Positions 60,089-64,000 of a stretch of DNA of 64,000 nucleotides are shown here, piece by piece; position 1 is the stretch's first letter, and the number at the start of each line of letters is the position of its first letter. The notes beneath the pieces were generated by a model. It saw only the letters and a list, made by a program, of their open reading frames with translations. It had not been told where the DNA came from and did no database searches. The stretch comes from Xanthomonas sp. DAR 80977 (GTDB lineage: Bacteria > Pseudomonadota > Gammaproteobacteria > Xanthomonadales > Xanthomonadaceae). The stretch lies in contig NZ_CP162487.1 in NCBI RefSeq assembly GCF_041240605.1, forward strand, positions 372,001-436,000, in the 5' to 3' direction. Made by a program: the position numbers and the translations under genes.

Positions 60089-60895
60089 CTATGGCTGAGT
60101 AGATACAACGCTCTCAATCCAATCGGTGTAATGGCTCAAGCGGACATTGCAGGTGATTTGACCATACTTCCCGGGCGTCCTGGCAGCGCTTTGAGGATCC
60201 GACCATGACGTCAGGCCGGCCACCAGCCAACCCTTGTCAGCCTGGATAAGGACGGGCCCGCCACTGTCGCCACTTCCTGAGCCGCCCTCAAGGGGGAGGG
60301 CGTCCGACGGCTTGTCGAACATATAGCAGAGCCAGCGGCCATCGGCGCTGGTCACCTTGTTGTACGCACGGCGAAGCTCCGTGCGGTGGGAGCTGCTGAA
60401 TTCGTAGCCGGTGACTCCGTTACCCGTAGCGCCTTTTCCCATGATCTTGATGGTCTTGCCGAACTCGTCATCGCGCTTGTTGAGTGCGGCTGGAGAGACA
60501 TCGGTAACGGGTTGTGCCAGTTTGAGAAGCGCGATGTCGTCCGAGGAGGAGAGCACCACCCGGAAAAGCGTCCAATCCCAAGTGGCTAGCGCCTGGTCAA
60601 GCAGCGCTTGTGGCGGCTTCTTGTATCCGGGGTGTACCACGAGGCGTTCAACGTCCCTGGATATCCCATTGATGGTGACCTGCTTGATTTCCGATTGCCA
60701 CGTGACCGCATGGGCGGCGGTCACGACCCATTGCGGTGCGATCAGCACGCCGTGTCCCTCGCCAGGCATGTCGACCAGGGCAGGAAACTCGGAGGCCGGA
60801 ACCCGATACTTCGAGTCATCGACGTCATCCCGAATGACGATTGCGCTTGCACTGAAGGATACGACCAGCGATGCGAGCAACAAGAGTCGGGTCAT
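60089..60895 (-). CDS. cassette-encoded trypsin-like serine protease (S1 family)
   Basis: A 268-residue exported protease with a signal peptide (LLLASLVVSFSASA). The full catalytic triad is visible: His62 in VVTAAHAV, Asp120 in SSDDIALLKL and Ser211 in GSGSGDSGGPVL. Cys190 and a Cys near residue 253 could form a disulfide. It should act in the periplasm or outside the cell; Asp six residues before Ser, the trypsin specificity position, appears to be replaced, so specificity is open. It is the largest cassette gene in the window. Confidence 0.9.
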   Translation of the reverse strand: MTRLLLLASLVVSFSASAIVIRDDVDDSKYRVPASEFPALVDMPGEGHGVLIAPQWVVTAAHAVTWQSEIKQVTINGISRDVERLVVHPGYKKPPQALLDQALATWDWTLFRVVLSSSDDIALLKLAQPVTDVSPAALNKRDDEFGKTIKIMGKGATGNGVTGYEFSSSHRTELRRAYNKVTSADGRWLCYMFDKPSDALPLEGGSGSGDSGGPVLIQADKGWLVAGLTSWSDPQSAARTPGKYGQITCNVRLSHYTDWIESVVSTQP

Positions 60896-60924
60896 ATGCG
60901 ATGCCTTTGGAAGTATCTTCGAGT

Positions 60925-60985
60925 GGCTATGCCTGGATCAGGCAGGGCCGCAAAACGGCGTCCGCTGGATGAAGCATCAGGTAGC
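60925..60985 (-). other. degenerate attC site
   Basis: GGCTATGCCTGGATCAGG and the GGCGTCCGCTGGATGAAG half align with the attC arms at matching spacing, but both ends have lost the core triplets. It overlaps the stop of the gene at 60977. Confidence 0.5.
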
Positions 60986-61198
60986 CACGGCGTGTCCCGG
61001 CCGCCAACCAAGGAGGCGGGCAGGCAGGAACAGGATCGCCCGCAGAAGCGCGAACATGGCAGAGAACGTGATCCCGACAAGGCGGAACGGCAGGGTGAAC
61101 AACCAGGCGATTGGCCACAGGACCAAGGCCAGCAAGGCTAGCGGCCAGCACAGAACGAAGAGAAGGCACCAGGCAACGATCGCAATTAGCGCTTTCAT
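60977..61198 (-). CDS. cassette-encoded small membrane protein
   Basis: A 73-residue, very hydrophobic protein (LIAIVAWCLLFVLCWPLALL, LVLWPIAWLFTLPFRLVGI, AMFALLRAILFLPARLLGW) with three helices. No family recognised. Stop lies in the degenerate attC. ATG 61198. Confidence 0.65.
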   Translation of the reverse strand: MKALIAIVAWCLLFVLCWPLALLALVLWPIAWLFTLPFRLVGITFSAMFALLRAILFLPARLLGWRPGHAVAT

Positions 61199-61328
61199 GA
61201 CACGACTCTTTTGGCTCGTGAACGGAACCGGAAGGATTGCAGATCATAGGGCGATGCGACGACTGGCGTGCGACGAACCAGCCAGAGCGTCGGATGAAAC
61301 GCCAGATGTGGCGACGAACTTCCCTGCG

Positions 61329-61385
61329 GCCCAACGCCTGAATTGAGCCGCGCGAAGTGGCATCGGCTTGAATGAATTGTTATAC
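61329..61385 (-). other. attC site
   Basis: GCCCAAC on the left and GTTATAC on the right with the usual AATTGAGCCG / CGGCTTGAATGAATT arms; 57 bp. Confidence 0.9.
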
Positions 61386-61667
61386 CTCGCGCAGCAACTG
61401 AGCAAATGCCTGCGACGCAACGGCAATGGCTGCTAGGACGGCACCTGCTGAGTTCCAGCGCACCTGCGCCTCCATGGTTTCCTTCAACTCAGCACCGAAG
61501 AGTTCAATGCCGCCAAGGTTTGGCTTTTCACCAGTCTTCTCGGCACGTTTGCGACGCTTCTTAAGTGCGGCCTCCCTAGTCACCTTTACGTTGCTAGCAT
61601 AGAGCCAGGCTCCAGCGGACATGAGGCTAGTAATGACGGAGAGCCATGTGAGTATCATTGCCAGCAT
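61380..61667 (-). CDS. cassette-encoded membrane protein
   Basis: A 95-residue protein with a helix at each end (LTWLSVITSLMSAGAWLYA and SAGAVLAAIAVASQAFAQLL) and a basic middle (AALKKRRKRAEKTGEKPN). Stop overlaps its attC. The layout resembles small holin-like or effector proteins but this is only a likeness. Confidence 0.7.
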   Translation of the reverse strand: MLAMILTWLSVITSLMSAGAWLYASNVKVTREAALKKRRKRAEKTGEKPNLGGIELFGAELKETMEAQVRWNSAGAVLAAIAVASQAFAQLLREV

Positions 61668-61676
61668 GCTTGCACC

Positions 61677-61736
61677 GTATAACGCCTGAATTAAGCCGCG
61701 CCGCGAAGCGGCGTCGGCTTGGATGAATTGTTAGGT
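61677..61736 (-). other. attC site
   Basis: GTATAAC on the left, GTTAGGT on the right; arms AAGCCGCGCCGC / GCGGCGTCGGCTT. 60 bp, near consensus. Confidence 0.92.
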
Positions 61737-62213
61737 CACTTTGTAATAGCCATTGAATGCGAGTTGTATTGTGCGCAGGAGAGGGTATATCTCAGAAATT
61801 GCATTACTGCGAGCCGGGCCGCACTTTGCAACAGCAGAGCGAATCTCAGCTAAAAGCTCGTCAATTGAAAGAAGTGCTGCTTCACCTAGCGTGTCGCGGC
61901 CTTTCGGGTGAGACGGTAGCACTGCGATATGGCGTACTGGGGTTTCTGGCGGAAGCCAGCCAAACACTTCTGAGAAGACATACTTCTTTGCGGCGGAGAA
62001 CTTCTTGGCAAATCTTGCCTCGCGCATGTCCCAAGTGTGTGCGTCAAGAGAGGGCTCGTAGTGGACAAGGTCCTGCGTCTTGGGGTTGTATGCGAGGACG
62101 TCAAGCTCCATTTCCCATCCTCCATGTTTTAGCAGACCGACTTTGACATTTCTGCGTACCAGATAGCCTTGCCAGTCTAGGTATTCGACGATTAGCTGTT
62201 CAAGATGCGACAT
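61731..62213 (-). CDS. cassette-encoded PD-(D/E)XK nuclease-like protein
   Basis: A 160-residue soluble protein. WEMELDVLAYNPKTQDLVHY looks like a restriction-endonuclease fold with Glu/Asp at the metal positions, but the expected E-x-K appears as Glu-Pro-Ser; Arg and Lys residues follow in DMREARFAKKF. LSIDELLAEIR forms a C-terminal helix. It could be a nuclease with a shifted lysine, or a DNA-binding protein without activity. ATG 62213 just after an attC; lower GC. Confidence 0.7.
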   Translation of the reverse strand: MSHLEQLIVEYLDWQGYLVRRNVKVGLLKHGGWEMELDVLAYNPKTQDLVHYEPSLDAHTWDMREARFAKKFSAAKKYVFSEVFGWLPPETPVRHIAVLPSHPKGRDTLGEAALLSIDELLAEIRSAVAKCGPARSNAISEIYPLLRTIQLAFNGYYKVT

Positions 62214-62226
62214 GGATTGAAAGTGG

Positions 62227-62286
62227 TCTAACGCCTGAATTAAGCCGACCCACGAAGCGGGTTCGGCTTGAATGAATTGTTAGACC
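62227..62286 (-). other. attC site
   Basis: GTCTAAC on the left, GTTAGAC on the right; arms TTAAGCCGACCC / GGGTTCGGCTT. 60 bp, almost ideal. Confidence 0.94.
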
Positions 62287-62668
62287 TGCCAACCGCGGGG
62301 CTGGAGCCCTCAAAGTGAAACTCTACCGGAATCTGGTGGTGGCAGGCTTGCTCTCGCGACGGATAGCGCCACTGTGCTACAGCGGAAAGGATGGCGTCGT
62401 TGTAGCCAACTGGTTGGCCGCGACTGCGGCCGATGGGGTGCCACTCCGCCGAGACAATGACCGGGGACTGCACATGCCCGGTAGGCCCAATGACAAAAGC
62501 GACTTGGGCTTTGCCAGAAAACTCATTGTGTAGCCGGGGTGGCAGCCTTGGTGCAACTGTAGCTGTAGGGGCAAGCCCGAACGAGCAGCGCGGGGGCGGC
62601 GCAGCTGCAGCGCACGCGCACAGCGCGATGCCGAGAGAAAAAACTATCAAGTTGTAGATTTCTCTCAT
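62240..62668 (-). CDS. cassette-encoded exported TonB-C domain protein
   Basis: A 142-residue protein with a signal sequence (LIVFSLGIALCACAA) and a TonB C-terminal domain (KAQVAFVIGPTGHVQSPVIV, AVAQWRYPSREQA, VEFHFEG). No N-terminal anchor to ExbBD and no Pro-rich spacer. There is no stop before the attC, so the last residues (NNSFKPNPLRGSA) are encoded by the attC itself. ATG 62668; the frame opens inside the upstream attC at 62698. Confidence 0.8.
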   Translation of the reverse strand: MREIYNLIVFSLGIALCACAAAAPPPRCSFGLAPTATVAPRLPPRLHNEFSGKAQVAFVIGPTGHVQSPVIVSAEWHPIGRSRGQPVGYNDAILSAVAQWRYPSREQACHHQIPVEFHFEGSSPAVGRSNNSFKPNPLRGSA

Positions 62669-62673
62669 GGCAG

Positions 62674-62733
62674 GTCTAACGCTGGAGTTAAGCGGCACGC
62701 GTTAGCACGTCCGCCTTGAACGAGTGGTTAGGC
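62674..62733 (-). other. attC site
   Basis: GTCTAAC on the left and GTTAGGC on the right, arms GTTAAGCGG / CCGCCTTGAAC. The central part differs from its neighbours (an extra GTTAGCAC). Confidence 0.88.
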
Positions 62734-62749
62734 GCAGCGGCGATGTGGC

Positions 62750-62977
62750 TCATAGAACAGCCATCCAGTCCTGCGCCTCTACGTGCTTGAAGAACGAGTC
62801 GAACGCCTCGTAGGAAAAGTCGAGTGTAATTGAGTGCCCGCCCTTAGGATGCCGTTCGATAGATTGGATACGTTGCACCCCGGGCGCAGTTCCGATGAGC
62901 TCACGCAAATCGCGGACATCCGTATCTATGTGGGTCCCTTCGGAGCGTCGTCGCATCAGCCGAACGTGGAAGTGCAT
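62750..62977 (-). CDS. cassette-encoded small hypothetical protein
   Basis: A 75-residue soluble protein (HFHVRLMRRRSEGTHIDTDV ... GGHSITLDFSYEAFDSFFKH) with an alternating strand/helix pattern. No family recognised. ATG 62977 just after an attC. Stop is 17 bp before its own attC. Confidence 0.65.
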   Translation of the reverse strand: MHFHVRLMRRRSEGTHIDTDVRDLRELIGTAPGVQRIQSIERHPKGGHSITLDFSYEAFDSFFKHVEAQDWMAVL

Positions 62978-62988
62978 TCTAACTTGCC

Positions 62989-63048
62989 GCCTAACACTTG
63001 AGTTAAGCCGAGCTGCGGAGCGGCGTCTGCTTGAATGAATGGTTACGC
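62989..63048 (-). other. attC site
   Basis: GCCTAAC on the left, GTTACGC on the right; arms TTAAGCCGAGC / GTCTGCTTGAATG. 60 bp. Confidence 0.9.
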
Positions 63049-63309
63049 CGCAGTGCCACGGAGTTTTCGGCGCGAAATTATGCCAGCGATAAGCATGGCG
63101 ACCCCCAAAAGGAGAAAAAGGTAAGGCAGATAGCCCGGCCAGGGTAGCTCAGTAGGGACCATCCGAAAGAACCGTTGGGAAGCCTGTCCATCGCTTGGTA
63201 GCATCAAGGAGATCGGAAGCTGATCCAGGAGTAGCGGCGTGCCGAGTAGCCCGGTCAGCGCAACTAGCGCGCCGAGCACTATTACTAGGTTTGCGAGGAT
63301 CTTCTTCAT
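63043..63309 (-). CDS. cassette-encoded membrane protein
   Basis: An 88-residue protein starting MKKILANLVIVLGALVALTG with helices at each end (second: LPYLFLLLGVAMLIAGIIS) and a basic tail. ATG 63309 is next to the upstream attC; stop lies in its own attC. No family recognised. Confidence 0.7.
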   Translation of the reverse strand: MKKILANLVIVLGALVALTGLLGTPLLLDQLPISLMLPSDGQASQRFFRMVPTELPWPGYLPYLFLLLGVAMLIAGIISRRKLRGTAA

Positions 63310-63312
63310 GAG

Positions 63313-63372
63313 GCCTAACACCAGAATTAAGCCGACCCGCCAAGCGGGTTCGGCTTGAATGAATTGTTAGGC
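63313..63372 (-). other. attC site
   Basis: GCCTAAC on the left, GTTAGGC on the right; arms TTAAGCCGACCCGC / GCGGGTTCGGCTT. 60 bp, almost ideal. Confidence 0.95.
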
Positions 63373-63702
63373 CGCAACCAGGCCACCATGCGGATTAAGG
63401 AGCGCATACGTCACAAAGATTAGCGCTCCGATCCCCCATACCGCGAGCCATGACCAATACTGGCGCGGGTGCTCAATACGACTATAGCGTGCGATCCACC
63501 ACTGATCGAGCGCATATCCAGAAAATAATTGCAAAATGAATGGTATGGCCATGCTTGAGGCGAACATCAGGCGGCCAACACTCTTGTCGAGCGCGAATAG
63601 GCCACTGCTAGCAACGGGAAGCAAAGCCAAGCCGCCGCATAGCGCGAACAACCACAAGAATGATCGTCCTTTTATCCGCTCGCCCATATCTAGCATTTCC
63701 AC
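63367..63702 (-). CDS. cassette-encoded membrane protein
   Basis: A 111-residue protein with three helices (LWLFALCGGLALLPVASSGL, LMFASSMAIPFILQLFSGYA, WSWLAVWGIGALIFVTYALL) and a basic loop (ARYSRIEHPRQY). ATGs at 63702, 63696 and 63687 are possible. Stop lies in the attC. No family recognised. Confidence 0.7.
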   Translation of the reverse strand: MEMLDMGERIKGRSFLWLFALCGGLALLPVASSGLFALDKSVGRLMFASSMAIPFILQLFSGYALDQWWIARYSRIEHPRQYWSWLAVWGIGALIFVTYALLNPHGGLVAA

Positions 63703-63760
63703 CTAACACCTGAATTAAGCCGAGCCGCGAAGCGGCTTCGGCTTGAATGAATTGTTAGGG
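63701..63760 (-). other. attC site
   Basis: ACCTAAC on the left, GTTAGGG on the right; arms TTAAGCCGAGCCGC / GCGGCTTCGGCTT. 60 bp, near ideal. Confidence 0.94.
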
Positions 63761-63988
63761 CCCATTTGCGACCTTTGGCAGGTAGAAGTACGCCCCTAGT
63801 AGGGCAGTAGCGAAGAACATAGCCAGGAATAGGTTGAGCGCGGCGATAACGGCGGCCGCAAACAGCCGCACCTCAACAGGACGGCTCGAACGCCACAGGT
63901 ACAGACCGGCCACTGCAGAAGTCACCGCGCCAATCCAAAGGATGGCTGGAGTGCTGGGAAGCCAAGCGGACCAGGCCCGCGCGACCAT
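63755..63988 (-). CDS. cassette-encoded membrane protein (start may be outside window)
   Basis: At least 77 residues with helices ILWIGAVTSAVAGLYLW and FAAAVIAALNLFLAMFFATALL. ATG 63988 is the first start seen, but the frame is still open to the window edge at 64000, so the protein may be longer. Stop overlaps its attC. No family recognised. Confidence 0.65.
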   Translation of the reverse strand: MVARAWSAWLPSTPAILWIGAVTSAVAGLYLWRSSRPVEVRLFAAAVIAALNLFLAMFFATALLGAYFYLPKVANGP

Positions 63989-64000
63989 TGGTACGCGCAG

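Larger units (their letters stand above)
56540..64000 (-). mobile_element. chromosomal integron cassette array (distal end)
   Basis: Sixteen short genes, all on the minus strand, are separated in most cases by attC sites placed just after each stop, often overlapping it. Right-hand sites have complete RYYYAAC and GTTRRRY ends and an imperfect palindrome with the CAAGCCGA...TCGGCTTAA arms; the left-hand ones are degraded. G+C falls well below that of the region before 55.5 kb. Orientation places intI and attI beyond 64000. No integrase, IS or resistance gene is seen inside the window. Confidence 0.92.

Noticed and set aside
60927..61334. Minus-strand frame of 135 residues overlapping the small membrane protein
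   Set aside because: It reads through the attC and ends in the attC-derived pattern; the 73-residue frame has better start and hydrophobic character.
56540..63760. Regular 60-bp repeats considered as a CRISPR array
   Set aside because: Repeats are imperfect palindromes of variable sequence separated by genes of 220-810 bp, not uniform spacers; attC explains them.

Overview
The window is a high-GC chromosomal segment of a gammaproteobacterium of the family Xanthomonadaceae, most likely Xanthomonas or a close relative. The evidence is the very strong GC bias of the core genes, GTAG-type REP palindromes of the form GTAGGAGCGGCTTCAGCCGC, a KatB-type exported catalase followed by an ankyrin protein, and a chromosomal integron whose attC sites resemble those known from Xanthomonas. 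No rRNA, tRNA, CRISPR array or insertion sequence was seen.

Layout. 1-7.9 kb: the distal part of a Tad/Flp pilus operon read right to left: class IVb pilin, TadG-like protein, lipoprotein, TadE-like protein, exported protein, second small Flp-like prepilin, CpaB, CpaC secretin and an FHA-CpaF ATPase cut by the window edge. 8.6-13.1 kb: an OmpA-type lipoprotein, a small exported protein, a YadG/YadH-like ABC exporter and a divergent ferredoxin-NADP reductase. 13.2-18.8 kb: a membrane protein with an XRE regulator behind two matching palindromic operators, a lipoprotein alpha/beta hydrolase with a NatA/NatB ABC exporter, and a CPBP protease. 18.9-28.3 kb: TonB-C lipoprotein, UPF0114/YqhA-like membrane protein, glutathione transferase, dipeptidyl peptidase IV-like S9 peptidase, Coa1-like protein, DUF885 peptidase-like protein and small secreted or membrane proteins. 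28.5-40.5 kb: hemB, NAD(P)-dependent epimerase with divergent LysR regulator, exported DNA/RNA nuclease, a PepSY/flavodoxin reductase with a Fur-box-like promoter, PD40 propeller protein, aroE, a duplicated small membrane protein pair and dinG. 40.5-55.5 kb: alginate-lyase-family protein, catalase plus ankyrin protein with an OxyR-like site, CPBP protease, MFS exporter with divergent HxlR regulator, a zinc-ribbon SDR, a two-gene membrane operon, an S9 peptidase, TfoX-like protein, YfcE-type phosphodiesterase, VOC protein and an AI-2E/PerM-type membrane protein.

56.0-64.0 kb is different: base composition drops, all supported genes lie on the minus strand, nearly all are short, and most are separated by roughly 57-69 bp imperfect palindromes with the RYYYAAC...GTTRRRY ends of integron attC sites. 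This is the distal (oldest) end of a chromosomal integron cassette array. Because every gene reads right to left, the integrase and attI should lie beyond 64000. Sites near the right edge are close to consensus; toward the left they decay until they cannot be recognised. Cassettes encode a complete trypsin-like serine protease, an exported TonB-C domain protein, a PD-(D/E)XK-like protein with a changed motif, DUF4288, an excalibur-type protein, several unknowns and many small membrane proteins. This array is the most unusual part of the window and the best place to look for undescribed systems.

How genes work together: the Tad genes form one translationally coupled operon for an adhesive pilus; the Fur-box reductase fits reduction of ferric siderophores; catalase plus ankyrin protein is an exported peroxide defence; the cassettes are independent accessory genes probably expressed poorly unless moved near the integron promoter.
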